A stretch of 32,111 nucleotides of DNA from JBCBWG01 sp036804185 (GTDB taxonomy: Bacteria; Pseudomonadota; Alphaproteobacteria; Rhizobiales; Hyphomicrobiaceae): NCBI GenBank assembly GCA_050330095.1, contig JBHJOC010000045.1:1-32111 (forward strand). The letters run 5' to 3'. Made by a program: the position numbers and the translations under genes. Below, piece by piece: positions 1 through 8,556 of the stretch. Numbering within the stretch: the stretch's first letter is position 1; each line of letters starts with the position of its first letter. The notes below the pieces were generated by a model. The model did not search any database and was not told the origin of the DNA. It saw only the letters and a program-made list of their open reading frames with translations.

Positions 1-1188
1 ACGCTCGACTGCGTCTCGGTATTTGCGCTGACCGTCGCCGACGCCTGGCGCGCGTACGAGGCCATGGCCTGTGCCGACCCGAGCGATCCCTACTCGCGGC
101 CGATCGCGCCGCGCGCGCCGTCCCTCGCCCCGCACCTGCGGCTCGGCATTCCATGTCCGGCATCGCTCGAGTTCTTCGGTGACGCCGATGCAGCCGACGC
201 CTTCGCTGCGACGCGCACCGATCTCGAAGCGGTCGGCTACGAACCAATCGAAGTCGATCTCGCGCCTTTCCGCGCTGTCGCCGACCTGCTCTACGCTGGT
301 CCCTGGGTGGCAGAACGCTATCAAGCGATCCGCGAGATCATTGAGCAGCGTCCGCACGTCCTACATCCCGTGACTCGCGCCATAATCGAGCAGGCGCGCC
401 GACACTCGGCCGCCGATGCGTTCAAGGGCCTTTACGAACTGCAACGGCTGCAACGACTGACGGCCGAGACCTGGCGCCACATCGATGTGCTGATGGTTCC
501 GAGTGTGCCGACAGTCGTCACGCGTGCTGATCTCGAAGCCGACCCGGTGGTGCCGAACACGCGACTGGGCACCTACACCAATTTCGTTAATCTCCTCGAT
601 CTCGCAGCGCTCGCGGTCCCTGGACGCTGGCGTCAGGATCGCCGGCCGGCAGGCGTGACGTTGATCGGTCCGCGAGGCTCGGACGGAACGCTGGCCGCAC
701 TTGGCGCGCGGCTGCACCACGCCGGTGGCCATGGCCTCGGCGCTCTGGATGAGCCAGTCCCCCGGGCAATGGTGCCACTGCCGACCGCCCCCCGGAACTG
801 GCACGAACTCGTCGTGGTCGGCGCGCATATGTCGGGGCTTGCGCTCAATGGTGAACTAACGCAGCGCGGAGCACTGTTCCTAAGGGCTGGTGAAACTGCG
901 CCCGACTATCGCCTTTATGCATTGCCTGGCGGGCCGCCCAAGCGACCGGGACTGATCAGGGTCGCTGCGGGCTCCGGCAGCCGCATCGCGGTAGAGGTAT
1001 GGGCCTTGTCTGCCCAGGCGTTCGCCGCCTTCGTCCCTGAGATTCCGGCCCCGCTCGGCGTCGGCAAGGTGCGCCTCGCCGATGGCACCTCACCGACCGG
1101 CTTTCTCGTCGAGGCGATTGCCGTGTCGGATGCGGCCGACATCTCCGGGTACGGCGGCTGGCGCTCCTATCTGAAGGCGACGGCGTGA
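1..1188 (+). CDS. atzF: Allophanate hydrolase, C-terminal part (5' end outside window)
   Basis: Allophanate hydrolase splits allophanate into ammonia and CO2, the second step of the urea carboxylase (urea amidolyase) route in the cytoplasm. The reading frame is open from base 1 (TLDCVSVFALT... before the first in-window ATG at 64), so the gene starts upstream and about 395 residues are visible of a family length near 600. What is seen is the end of the amidase-signature domain (ending around PAGVTLIGPRGSDG) followed by the C-terminal domain typical of AtzF/DUR1 hydrolases (VGAHMSGLALNGEL, YRLYALPGG, SGYGGWRSYL). The Ser-cisSer-Lys catalytic residues would lie upstream of the window. The loop VPGRWRQDRRPAGV is unusually Arg-rich where relatives usually have AGFR.DGLPAGV; no frameshift is needed to explain it. 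It converges on the GntR gene 9 bp away, which may regulate the urea/allophanate genes. Confidence 0.9.
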   Translation, partial: TLDCVSVFALTVADAWRAYEAMACADPSDPYSRPIAPRAPSLAPHLRLGIPCPASLEFFGDADAADAFAATRTDLEAVGYEPIEVDLAPFRAVADLLYAGPWVAERYQAIREIIEQRPHVLHPVTRAIIEQARRHSAADAFKGLYELQRLQRLTAETWRHIDVLMVPSVPTVVTRADLEADPVVPNTRLGTYTNFVNLLDLAALAVPGRWRQDRRPAGVTLIGPRGSDGTLAALGARLHHAGGHGLGALDEPVPRAMVPLPTAPRNWHELVVVGAHMSGLALNGELTQRGALFLRAGETAPDYRLYALPGGPPKRPGLIRVAAGSGSRIAVEVWALSAQAFAAFVPEIPAPLGVGKVRLADGTSPTGFLVEAIAVSDAADISGYGGWRSYLKATA

Positions 1189-1197
1189 GGCGCGGCC

Positions 1198-1881
1198 TCA
1201 GCGCGTCGTGTCCGCGAGACCGTAGAGCGGCATCATGCTGGTGTAGGCATCACGGACAGCGCGGATGTGCCCACGCATCATCTCGCCCGCGCGCTCGCCA
1301 TCGCCTTCGAGGATCGCGGCGACGACCAGACCGTGTTCGCGTTGCGATCCAACCAGGCGGCCCGGTCCGTCGAACTGAGCCTGCCGGAAGGGTGCAAGGC
1401 GGTTGCGTACACCGAGCGTGAGCTCTGTCAGAAAGACATTATGGGCGCCCGCATAGATGGCGTCGTGGAAGGCCAGATTGTGCAGGCCATATGCGACCGG
1501 GTCCGCGCTGTCGGCAACTCTCGCGCCACTCTCCTGCAAGCGGGCAAGTGCCTCACGCTCGACGGCCGTCATGTTCGTTGCCGCCTCGCGTGCACACAGC
1601 GCCTCAAGTTCGAGCATCATGAAGAACATCTCGCTGAGACGTTCCCGCGTTACGGCCGCGACAACGGCGCCGCGCCTCGGGCGCGCCTCTGCAAGCCCCG
1701 TGGCCTCGAGCTGACGGATCGCCTCACGGACCGGCGTGCGGGAGACGCCGAATTTGCGCGCGATCTCACTCTCGTCGAGCGGCAGGCCGGGCGGCAGGCG
1801 TCCGCGCACGATATCGTCGGCCAGCAGCTGCCGGATCGACTCGGCGCGCGTCCTGGTTCTGTTGTCCAATGTCTCTCGCAT
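1198..1881 (-). CDS. GntR family transcriptional regulator, FCD (FadR-type C-terminal) domain
   Basis: DNA-binding regulator of about 227 residues. The N-terminal winged helix-turn-helix (about residues 10-75) has the classic GntR pattern LPLDESEIARKFGVSRTPVREAIRQLEATGL. The C-terminal all-helical FCD domain contains NLAFHDAIYAGAHN and a later MMRGHI, segments that in this family carry metal- or ligand-binding Asp/His residues. The frame is open further upstream to 1995, but the ATG at 1881 places the HTH at the usual distance from the N-terminus, so I prefer it; the upstream extension is basic and low-quality. It is convergent with the allophanate hydrolase gene, and GntR-FCD proteins commonly control nearby catabolic genes, so urea/allophanate use is a plausible target. 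The effector is unknown. An intrinsic terminator at 1994-2023 sits just upstream on the same strand and would insulate it. Confidence 0.9.
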   Translation of the reverse strand: MRETLDNRTRTRAESIRQLLADDIVRGRLPPGLPLDESEIARKFGVSRTPVREAIRQLEATGLAEARPRRGAVVAAVTRERLSEMFFMMLELEALCAREAATNMTAVEREALARLQESGARVADSADPVAYGLHNLAFHDAIYAGAHNVFLTELTLGVRNRLAPFRQAQFDGPGRLVGSQREHGLVVAAILEGDGERAGEMMRGHIRAVRDAYTSMMPLYGLADTTR

Positions 1882-1993
1882 TCCGCACGATATAGCAGAG
1901 ACGCGGCTTGCGAGGCGAGGGAGCATGTGCCTGCTGCCGGTCGGGCGATGTCGACGGCCTGATTTTCCAGAAGTGAAAGCGCGGGAGTGCGAC

Positions 1994-2023
1994 AAAAATC
2001 CGATCCGCCTCCGGCGGAATCGG
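1994..2023 (-). terminator. Intrinsic terminator (minus strand) upstream of the GntR gene
   Basis: Arms CCGATCCGCC (2000-2009) and GGCGGAATCGG (2013-2023) pair through 10 bp with one bulged A around a 3-nt loop. On the minus strand the stem is followed at once by ATTTTTG. It would stop transcripts coming from higher coordinates, such as read-through from the ccm operon, before gntR. The plus strand shows no T-run. Confidence 0.5.
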
Positions 2024-2108
2024 AGGATGCGGCCACTCGAAGAAGGGAAGGGCAGGACGCAAGGGGATCAGGGCGTCGGATTTAAGGTGGTACGAGCCCG
2101 GTAGAACC

Positions 2109-2722
2109 ATGATTAGGACCGCTTTTCAGTCAGAAGTCCCTGGCAAGCGCGTGCTGCGCATGGTGCAGGGACGCCTCATCGAAAAGCGGCAGGCGATCAA
2201 ATCTGTTGTCGGCGAGATCATCCACGGCGTGCTGCACGCGCAGCCGCGGCCTGCGCCGCGTCATGTGGTGACCCCCTTTGAAATCGCTGGCGAATGGCGC
2301 GCGCCATGCGGACGTGGGCGCGGCGGCCCCGGCGGCTGGGTGTTTCCCGTCGAGCCGGAACGGCACCTGGGCGATGATGTGATAGTGCCGGATCTCGCCG
2401 GGTGGCGGGTCGAGCGGTTGCCGAAATTACCGGACACCGCCCATTTTTCGTTTGCGCCCGATTGGGTGTGCGAGATTTTGTCACCGCCGACCGCGAGGCT
2501 CGATCGCGCGGAGTAACGCCGATTTATGCCGGGCACAGCGTCGGCCATGCGTGGTATGCTGACCCCCTCGCCCAAACGCTGGAAGTGTTTGCGCTGCCCG
2601 ACGGCCGTTGGGTGATTGCGGCAACGTTCTCCGAGGCCGCCCCAGTCACGGCTCCGCCGTTCGAGGCTCACACATTCCCACTCGATGCCCTCTGGCCGCT
2701 CGACGCCATAGCCGTTGACTGA
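2109..2722 (+). pseudogene. Uma2-family (DUF820, restriction-endonuclease-like fold) pseudogene
   Basis: Two frames together give one Uma2-like protein. Frame one covers VVGEIIHGVLHAQPRPAPRHVV, GRGRGGPGGWVF, ERHLGDDVIVPDLAGWR and APDWVCEILSPPTARLDRAE, then stops at 2514-2516. The homologous continuation VTPIYAGHSVGHAWYADPLAQTLEVF is in another frame and runs to 2722. Loss of one base near 2508-2516 explains the switch. The usual N-terminus (about 20 residues before VVGEI) is missing; that stretch is instead palindromic repeat A (2119-2189), which supplies the apparent start and RMVQGRLIEKRQ. The gene is therefore both 5'-replaced and frameshifted. Intact Uma2 proteins are putative PD-(D/E)XK-fold nucleases of unclear role, often in many copies per genome. 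A sequencing error could mimic the frameshift, but not the replaced 5' end. Confidence 0.85.
2119..2189 (+). repeat. Palindromic repeat A, copy 1 (solo)
   Basis: Outer arms CCGCTTTTC (2119-2127) and GAAAAGCGG (2181-2189) are perfectly complementary, and inner arms GTCCCTG (2136-2142) and CAGGGAC (2166-2172) also pair. The loop GCGTGCTGCGCATGGTG matches the loops of the other A copies. This copy has no B module beside it and forms the 5' coding end of the Uma2 pseudogene. Confidence 0.75.
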
Positions 2723-3029
2723 TGTCCCGCGAAGTCCGCGATGACGAAGCCCTCGCGCCGGCCCGGATCGCGCCGTCGGTCGCCGACTATACCAAACAAC
2801 GGCCGCGCTCGGCTCGTGGCTACCGGTCGAGAAGCCGCTACCATCAACCTACAGAGTCCAACTGCGGCTGGATGAAGGTTCAGGGGCAGGTCACCCGCGA
2901 CCGCCAGAACCTTGTGTGGGGCACCGTGCCGACAGTCGGCCGGTGTTCTGACATGCGCCACACCACCAGTGCCCGCCGGCCAGGCGTCCTGTTGATCGCC
3001 TGCTGATGTTCAGTAGAACTTGAACGGCG
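2723..3029. other. Intergenic stretch without recognisable gene
   Basis: About 307 bases between the Uma2 pseudogene and the ccmH stop codon. Short open frames exist on both strands, including one starting at the pseudogene stop, but none shows a domain-like composition. In related Rhizobiales a degP-type protease gene usually follows ccmH; it is absent here. I see no clear terminator hairpin with a T-run for the ccm operon. Confidence 0.4.
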
Positions 3030-3581
3030 TCAGTGTCGCTGATGAGTGCCGTCGGCCGGCTGGCTCTGACCGCCAACGAGTGCAGAGAGGCGATCGCGCT
3101 CAGCTTGGGTCAGCGGCTTTATCGCCTCCAGCGCCCCAGCCCTTGGCATCTGCGAACGCTGACTGAAGAGCCGGTAGCCGATATAGCCGCTGACGCCCAG
3201 GAGGATGAGCAGCGGCGCCAGCCACAAGAGCAGTGTTCGCGCATTGAATGGCGGCCGCAGGAGAACAAACTCCCCATAGCGCGCGACCACGAAGTCGATG
3301 ATCTCCGCATCGCTTTCGCCCGCAGAGAGGCGCTCCCGGACCAGCGTCCGCAGGTCCCGCGCGAGCAAGGCGTCTGAGTCGTCAATCGACTGGTTTTGAC
3401 ACACAAGGCAGCGCAGCTCGGCTGACAGGGCCCGCGCCCTGGCCTCCAGCACTGGATCATCCAGACGCTCGGATGGATCAATCGCAAGGGCACCCGAAGC
3501 CAACGATGCCAAAAAGATTGCAGCAACTGCGAGCAGGATCGTCGCGCTCCGCAGGATGCGCCCGGTCGCCATCACCGCCAT
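3030..3581 (-). CDS. ccmH: Cytochrome c maturation protein CcmH (CycL)
   Basis: Membrane-anchored thiol oxidoreductase of 183 residues. It keeps apocytochrome c haem-binding cysteines reduced, or transfers them, during haem ligation at the outer face of the inner membrane. A signal/anchor sequence (about residues 9-32) precedes the diagnostic LRCLVCQNQSI motif, with active cysteines C58 and C61. A C-terminal membrane helix (TLLLWLAPLLILLGVSGYIGY) follows, then a short basic tail. The frame is open to 3725, inside ccmF. The ATG at 3581 has a GGAAGG ribosome site 3-8 bases upstream and gives a normal N-terminus, so I chose it. It lies 34 bp after ccmF and is the last gene of the ccmI-E-F-H operon. 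As in other Rhizobiales cycHJKL clusters, no ccmG is present between ccmF and ccmH. Confidence 0.95.
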   Translation of the reverse strand: MAVMATGRILRSATILLAVAAIFLASLASGALAIDPSERLDDPVLEARARALSAELRCLVCQNQSIDDSDALLARDLRTLVRERLSAGESDAEIIDFVVARYGEFVLLRPPFNARTLLLWLAPLLILLGVSGYIGYRLFSQRSQMPRAGALEAIKPLTQAERDRLSALVGGQSQPADGTHQRH

Positions 3582-3615
3582 GTCCCTTCCGCCACATCCG
3601 TCGCAGTATTCCCGA

Positions 3616-5622
3616 TCATCGGACTGCCCCGCCTGCTGCTGGTTCGGGCAACACACCATCAGACCGGATCGCCCGCCGTGGCGCACCGACGCGCAAGCGC
3701 CGGTCGAGTAACGACAGCATGCCACCCAGCGCCATGATCAGGGCGCCGATCCAAATCCAGCGGACGAGCGGGTTGAAGTACAGCCGAACGGTGTAGGCCC
3801 CGGGATTGTCCGGCTGTGCGTCGCCGATCACCGCGTAGAGATCGCCGCTCCATGCGGGCCAAATGCCGGCTTCCGACGTCGGCTGGCGGGGCGCGGTGTA
3901 CATGCGCTTTTCGGGCAGCAGATCGAATGTCCGCCAGCCATCATCAACGGTGAACGTGCCGCGCTCGAACGTATAGTTCGGACCTCGACCGTTCTCGACG
4001 CCGATGAACGTGACGGAATACCCTGCAACTTCGGTCTTTTTGCCGGGCTCCATGACGAGGATATGCTCGACCCGATAGGCCGTTGTGGCGACGATCCCGA
4101 TCGTCATGACACCAACGCCGAAATGCGCGACGCTTGTACCGAATGCAGAGCGCGGCAGCCCAACAAACCGCTGCCAAGCGATGTTCAATGGCAGGTCACC
4201 GAACCGCGCCCGCGATGCGATCTCGTAAATTGCGCCCAGCATGACCCACACGCCGAGGGCAATACCCAGAGGTGCCAGCCACGGGCCGCGGATCGCAATG
4301 ATGAAAACAGCCAGCGTAACGGCCAGCGTGGCGGCGCCTACGAGCCAAAGCCTCTGGGTGACGGCCCAGGCGTCCCCCCGCTTCCAGGCAAGCATCGGAC
4401 CGAAGGGCATAGCCAGCAGCAGCGGCACCATCAGCGGGCCGAACGTCATGTCGAAATAAGGCGGACCAACCGAGATCTTTGCTCCAGTCAAACCTTCGAG
4501 TGCGAGCGGATACAGCGTGCCGACCAGCACGGTCGCACAACTCGTCGTCAACAGAACGTTGTTGAGAACGAGACTTCCTTCGCGGCTAATCGGCGCGAAG
4601 ATCCCGCCGCGGCGTAGCTCACCCATGCGTAGCGCGAAAAGAGCAAGCGCCCCACCGGTGAATGCGAGCATGATACCGAGCAACACCACGCCCCGTTCTG
4701 GATCGACAGCGAAGGCATGGACCGAAGTCAGTACGCCGGAGCGCACTAAAAATGCGCCCATCAACGATAGTGAGAACGTCAGGATGGCCAGCAGGACCGT
4801 CCAGACCTTGAGCGACTCGCGCTTTTCCATGACCAGTGCGGAATGCAGCAACGCAGTGCCCGCAAGCCAGGGCATGAAAGACGCATTTTCGACGGGGTCC
4901 CAAAACCACCATCCGCCCCATCCCAACTCATAGTAGGCCCAGTACGACCCTAACGCGATCCCCAGGGTCAAAAACATCCAGGCCGCCAATGTCCAGGGTC
5001 GCACCCACCTCGCCCACGCGGCATCGGTGCGTCCTTCGATCAGGGCCGCCACTGCAAACGAGAACGCAATCGAGAAGCCGACATAGCCGGCGTAGAGAAA
5101 CGGCGGGTGAAAGGCCAACCCGGGATCCTGAAGGATTGGGTTGAGGCCGGTACCTTGGAACGGCGCTGGATCGAGACGCAGGAAGGGGTTCGACGTAAAA
5201 ATCATAAAGGCGAGAAATGCGACGCCAATCGAGCCCTGCACGCCAATCACGTTGGCTCTCAGCGTGTCAGGGAGATTGTTACCGAATAATGGTACTGCAG
5301 CGCCAAACAAACCAAGCATCAACACCCATAGGAGCAGCGAACCCTCGTGGTTTCCCCAAACACCCGAGATCAAATAGATCAATGGCTTGTCCGAATGTGA
5401 GTTTTGGTAGACGTTCAAAACTGAGAAATCAGACGCCACGTAGGCAAAAGTCAGAGCCGCAAATGCGATCGCCAGAAGACCGGCCTGCGTCACTGCGGCT
5501 GGGCCGCCAAGTGACATCAATCGGTCGTCGCGCAGCTGTGCGCCGACGATTGGAGCGATAGTCTGCACGATCGCAACGCACAGGGCGAGCAGCAGTGCGA
5601 AGTGGCCAATTTCAACGATCAT
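3616..5622 (-). CDS. ccmF: Cytochrome c haem lyase subunit CcmF (CycK)
   Basis: Large polytopic membrane protein of 668 residues, the usual length. It takes haem from holo-CcmE and, with CcmH and CcmI, attaches it to apocytochrome c in the periplasm. The haem-handling WWD domain is clear (WGGWWFWDPVENASF, about residues 235-249). Conserved His-containing loops precede it (HEGSLLLW near 92-99, FHPPFLYAGYVG near 171-182). About 14 hydrophobic segments are visible, with a periplasmic region near the C-terminus (KKTEVAGYSVTF...). It sits between ccmE (50 bp upstream) and ccmH (34 bp downstream) on the same strand, so co-transcription is expected. Confidence 0.97.
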   Translation of the reverse strand: MIVEIGHFALLLALCVAIVQTIAPIVGAQLRDDRLMSLGGPAAVTQAGLLAIAFAALTFAYVASDFSVLNVYQNSHSDKPLIYLISGVWGNHEGSLLLWVLMLGLFGAAVPLFGNNLPDTLRANVIGVQGSIGVAFLAFMIFTSNPFLRLDPAPFQGTGLNPILQDPGLAFHPPFLYAGYVGFSIAFSFAVAALIEGRTDAAWARWVRPWTLAAWMFLTLGIALGSYWAYYELGWGGWWFWDPVENASFMPWLAGTALLHSALVMEKRESLKVWTVLLAILTFSLSLMGAFLVRSGVLTSVHAFAVDPERGVVLLGIMLAFTGGALALFALRMGELRRGGIFAPISREGSLVLNNVLLTTSCATVLVGTLYPLALEGLTGAKISVGPPYFDMTFGPLMVPLLLAMPFGPMLAWKRGDAWAVTQRLWLVGAATLAVTLAVFIIAIRGPWLAPLGIALGVWVMLGAIYEIASRARFGDLPLNIAWQRFVGLPRSAFGTSVAHFGVGVMTIGIVATTAYRVEHILVMEPGKKTEVAGYSVTFIGVENGRGPNYTFERGTFTVDDGWRTFDLLPEKRMYTAPRQPTSEAGIWPAWSGDLYAVIGDAQPDNPGAYTVRLYFNPLVRWIWIGALIMALGGMLSLLDRRLRVGAPRRAIRSDGVLPEPAAGGAVR

Positions 5623-5672
5623 GGTCGGTCTGCCTCATCGTCGATCGGATGCCGAACCCAAAGCCGGCTTCT

Positions 5673-6149
5673 TCACTGTGTGGCGGCTGCGGGCGCTGAA
5701 GCCGGGTGAATTGCACTACCATCAACGTTTACGCCGCGGGCTCTTAACGCCGCGGCGACCTCTGGCGGCATGTAGTTCTCATCATGCTTTGCCAGGACCG
5801 TGTCGGCGACGAAACTTCCATCCTCCTGGAGCCGCCCCTCGGCCACGACGCCTTGTCCTTCGCGAAACAAGTCAGGCAGGATGCCCTCGTACGTGACGTG
5901 CAAAGTCTTTTGCGTATCGGTCACGGCGAACCCTACTTTTGTTCCCTGACCACGAATGACAGACCCATCCGCAACGAGTCCTCCGATCCTGATCCTCTGG
6001 CCGGCCGCAATCTGTTTCTCCGAGAGCTCTGACGGCGAATAGAAAAATACGACCGTGTCTCTCATCGCGAACAAAATCAGGGCCAACGAGATCGAGAGCA
6101 GCAGCACTCCGCCGCCGACCATGATACCGCGCCGCTGTTTTCGCGTCAT
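5673..6149 (-). CDS. ccmE: Haem chaperone CcmE (CycJ)
   Basis: Periplasmic, membrane-anchored haem carrier of 158 residues. It binds haem covalently through one histidine and hands it to CcmF. The N-terminal anchor spans about residues 9-28. The OB-fold body has the conserved IRIGGLV and KVGFAVTD segments. The haem-binding motif LAKHDENYMPPEV places the covalent His at H122 and the axial Tyr at Y126. The tail is short and Ala/Pro-rich. It is the second gene of the operon, 49 bp after ccmI and 50 bp before ccmF. Confidence 0.97.
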   Translation of the reverse strand: MTRKQRRGIMVGGGVLLLSISLALILFAMRDTVVFFYSPSELSEKQIAAGQRIRIGGLVADGSVIRGQGTKVGFAVTDTQKTLHVTYEGILPDLFREGQGVVAEGRLQEDGSFVADTVLAKHDENYMPPEVAAALRARGVNVDGSAIHPASAPAAATQ

Positions 6150-6198
6150 CGGCTTCTCATCTCCCGGTTCGACCCATCAACCACGACGCGCTGTGTCC

Positions 6199-7350
6199 TC
6201 AGCCGTCCGTCAGTCCAAGATCACGCGCCAGCCGATCAATCTGCGCACGCGCTTCGGGCTCGGCTGCGAAGACGGTTCGAGCACGCTTCAACGCCGCTTG
6301 AGCCTTCTCCATGTCGCCAAGCACGATGTACGATCGCACGAGACGCTGCCAACCGGGCAAATCATCGCTTTGGCTTTCGAGGCGCGCAGCTAGACTGTCG
6401 ACCATGCCTTGGATCGCCGCGACGCGCTCTTGCGGCGGGAGCCTGCTCATCTCCTCGACCTGCTGCGGGCTTGGAGAGTGCTCAGGTGGCACCGCAGTTG
6501 CCGCACTGTTTCCAGCCTCAGCCACGATCTGGCGCAACTCGCCCAGCCGTTCCTCTACGGCTGCTCGCCACGGCGCATCGGGCGGCGATTGGTCGTTCAA
6601 ATGCTCAAGGCGGGTGAGTGCTTCAGCCGTGTGCCCAAGCTGGTCAGCCCTGACAGCTAGCCAGAATTGTGCTTCGAGTTCATTCGGGTTGCGCGTCAGC
6701 ACCGCTGCATAAATCTCGCCAGATGCGTCGGTCACGACACCGTTCGACTGGCCCGTGAGCGAACGAGCCAGTCCCATCATGCGCCGCGTCCTGGGACCGT
6801 CGAGTTGAATCGCACGCTCAAAAGCAAACCGCGCGTCATCGTAACGACCAACCCGCAAGTAGATCGGAGCAAGGACATCCCAGCCCTGCACGTCCTCAGG
6901 CTGCTCTTTGAGGCGGGCCTCGACCCGGGCGATCATCTCAACAACAGTCAGCTGGTCAACCGGCAACCGAAGCCGGACCTCACGAGGCTGGTCTGGAAGA
7001 TCGGGCCGGCCAATATAGAGGTACAGCCCTAATGCGCCGATCGGCAAAAGTGCTGCGACCATGAGCGGCACGACGCGCGAAAGAATTCCGCTGCCGACCC
7101 GGGCACTCGACTGCTCGAGAGCCTCACCGGTTTTGAGGATGCGCCGCGATACCTCGATACGGGCAGCCTCGGCTTCGTCACGCGAGATCAACCCACGCTC
7201 GGCGTCGCGCTCGATCTCTCGCAATTGGTCGCGGTACACGCTCAGGTCGGCTTCTGCGCCCACCATCGCGCTGCGCGCGCGGCGCAGTGGCCACAAGATC
7301 GCAACGACCGTGGCAGACGCCATCACCGCTGCTGCAATCCAGAAAATCAT
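6199..7350 (-). CDS. ccmI: Cytochrome c biogenesis protein CcmI (CycH)
   Basis: Apocytochrome c chaperone of 383 residues that delivers the haem-binding C-terminus of apocytochrome c to the CcmF/CcmH ligation complex. Two membrane helices are visible (about residues 2-20 and 95-113), separated by a cytoplasmic coiled-coil-like loop with the typical YRDQLREIERDAERGLIS sequence. The periplasmic part contains TPR-like repeats (WDVLAPIYLRVGRYDDARFAFERAI, FWLAVRADQLGHTAEAL, WQRLVRSYIVLGDMEKAQAAL). It is the first gene of the operon. Upstream (7351-7545) is a non-coding segment with a TATAGT-like -10 and a CTTGT/ACAAG palindrome. Confidence 0.96.
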   Translation of the reverse strand: MIFWIAAAVMASATVVAILWPLRRARSAMVGAEADLSVYRDQLREIERDAERGLISRDEAEAARIEVSRRILKTGEALEQSSARVGSGILSRVVPLMVAALLPIGALGLYLYIGRPDLPDQPREVRLRLPVDQLTVVEMIARVEARLKEQPEDVQGWDVLAPIYLRVGRYDDARFAFERAIQLDGPRTRRMMGLARSLTGQSNGVVTDASGEIYAAVLTRNPNELEAQFWLAVRADQLGHTAEALTRLEHLNDQSPPDAPWRAAVEERLGELRQIVAEAGNSAATAVPPEHSPSPQQVEEMSRLPPQERVAAIQGMVDSLAARLESQSDDLPGWQRLVRSYIVLGDMEKAQAALKRARTVFAAEPEARAQIDRLARDLGLTDG

Positions 7351-7439
7351 GGGCGGACGGAACCTATGCGTGAAGCAGCTGGGTTAGTCACCACGGCCGA
7401 TGCTATCGCCCACGGCTCGTTCATCTTGCTCATCGGCCG

Positions 7440-7498
7440 ACTATATTTTGGATCATGGCTCTGACTTACAAGTGAATACGCGGCATCTTGTTCACAAG
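7440..7498 (-). promoter_or_regulatory. Possible ccmI promoter with an upstream palindromic operator
   Basis: On the minus strand a TATAGT hexamer (7440-7445) lies about 90 bp upstream of ccmI. Upstream of it are CTTGT-GA-ACAAG (7487-7498, perfect arms) and a second CACTTGTAAG motif (7465-7474). No good -35 at 17 bp spacing is visible, which would suit an activator-dependent promoter. Assignment rests on position and symmetry only. Confidence 0.25.
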
Positions 7499-7544
7499 TC
7501 ACTGCGGCGAAGAGCCAGCGGCCCGGTGCGCCACAATCCGCTTA

Positions 7545-7615
7545 GAGCCCTTTGCTTTCCGAAGTTCGTTCCGCCACTCACAAGACTGACAGACGAACCG
7601 CGGAAAGCGGGACCT
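7545..7615 (-). repeat. Palindromic repeat B, copy 1 (solo)
   Basis: Arms GCTTTCCGAAGTTCG (7554-7568) and CGAACCGCGGAAAGC (7594-7608) pair at 14 of 15 positions. On the minus strand the module begins three bases after the stop codon of the dehydrogenase gene (7619-7621). It has the same orientation and position relative to its gene as the B module behind sodB. It lacks an attached A module. As a stem-loop just behind a gene it could act as a 3'-end element. Confidence 0.75.
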
Positions 7616-7618
7616 AGG

Positions 7619-8506
7619 CTACAATGTTTCTTTGGGATCAAAGATCTTCAGGACGGCGCTTTGGTCGAAGCCAGCGTAGCCTTTCGACACCAGCAGGCGG
7701 AACAGGGCCTCGGCCTGACCGCTCATCGGTGTGGGAACGTTGAGTGCACTGGCGAGCTCGCCGACCATCCTGAGGTCCTTGAGCGCTACTGTCGGCACGC
7801 TCGCCGGCGTGAAGTCGCGAGCCAGCATGCGTGGAAACAGTCGCTGCAGCAGGGCGCTACCGGCATACCCGCCTCCGAGTGCCTCGGGAAGCTTGGCGGC
7901 ATCGACGCCGCCGGCCTCGGCGAGGGTCAGCGCTTCGGCGAGAACGCAGAAGTTGGTCAGGACGATGATCTGGTTGACCATCTTCGTGACCTGACCGGCC
8001 CCGGTCGGACCCATGTGGGTCCATTTTCCGAGATCTGTGAGGAGCGGGGCGACCTGAGAGATGGCCGCGCTCTCGCCGCCGACCATGATGGCGAGCGTGC
8101 CCGTTTCGGCGCCGGGAGGACCGCCAGAGACCGGTGCGTCGATCCAAACACTACCCGCTTCATCTGCCACGCGTTTGGCTAGGCGCACGGTTGCCTCGGC
8201 GGACACCGTCGAGTGATCCACGATGATCCGAGCTGCGCCGCCTGCCGAGAGCACACCATTCGGTCCGAACACTGCCTGTTCCAGGTTTCGTTCGGTATTG
8301 ACGCTGAACTGGATGATGTCGCTATTGCGAGCGACATCGGCGGGCGAAACGGCCCCTTTTACCCCGTGCCGGCCGGCCGCGGCGACTTGCTCTGCGGCGA
8401 CATCGAAGCCGGTCACGTCGTAGCCACAGTCGATCAGACGACGGGTAAAGGCCTGGCCCATCAGGCCGAGGCCGATGAAGCCGATCCTGGGTCTGGTCGT
8501 CGTCAT
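7619..8506 (-). CDS. NAD(P)-dependent oxidoreductase, 3-hydroxyisobutyrate dehydrogenase family
   Basis: A 295-residue cytoplasmic enzyme of the beta-hydroxyacid dehydrogenase family (3-hydroxyisobutyrate, tartronate semialdehyde or related substrates). The N-terminal Rossmann motif is GFIGLGLMGQAF (about residues 9-20). The substrate-binding signature DAPVSGGPPGAETGTLAIMVGG is near 123-144. The catalytic lysine motif GAGQVTKMVNQ gives K175 and N178. The frame is open to 8593, but the ATG at 8506 has a GAGGA ribosome site and puts the Rossmann motif at its normal place. It follows an unrecognised gene by 50 bp, so the pair is probably one operon. Substrate cannot be told from sequence. The two genes lie between B-type repeats and separate feuQ from ccmI. 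Confidence 0.9.
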   Translation of the reverse strand: MTTTRPRIGFIGLGLMGQAFTRRLIDCGYDVTGFDVAAEQVAAAGRHGVKGAVSPADVARNSDIIQFSVNTERNLEQAVFGPNGVLSAGGAARIIVDHSTVSAEATVRLAKRVADEAGSVWIDAPVSGGPPGAETGTLAIMVGGESAAISQVAPLLTDLGKWTHMGPTGAGQVTKMVNQIIVLTNFCVLAEALTLAEAGGVDAAKLPEALGGGYAGSALLQRLFPRMLARDFTPASVPTVALKDLRMVGELASALNVPTPMSGQAEALFRLLVSKGYAGFDQSAVLKIFDPKETL

Positions 8507-8556
8507 CTTCAGTCCTCGGCCTCTCTCGTCAGCGCTGCCCGCGTCGTCGCCGTCGA

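Noticed and set aside
601..660. A possible compensated frameshift in the allophanate hydrolase (Arg-rich loop)
   Set aside because: The flanking residues align in the same frame and neither alternative frame restores a better family match, so plain substitution is simpler.
2722..3006. A 94-codon plus-strand frame starting on the Uma2 stop codon
   Set aside because: The overlap looks like coupling, but the composition is low-quality, the upstream gene is a pseudogene, and no family is recognised.
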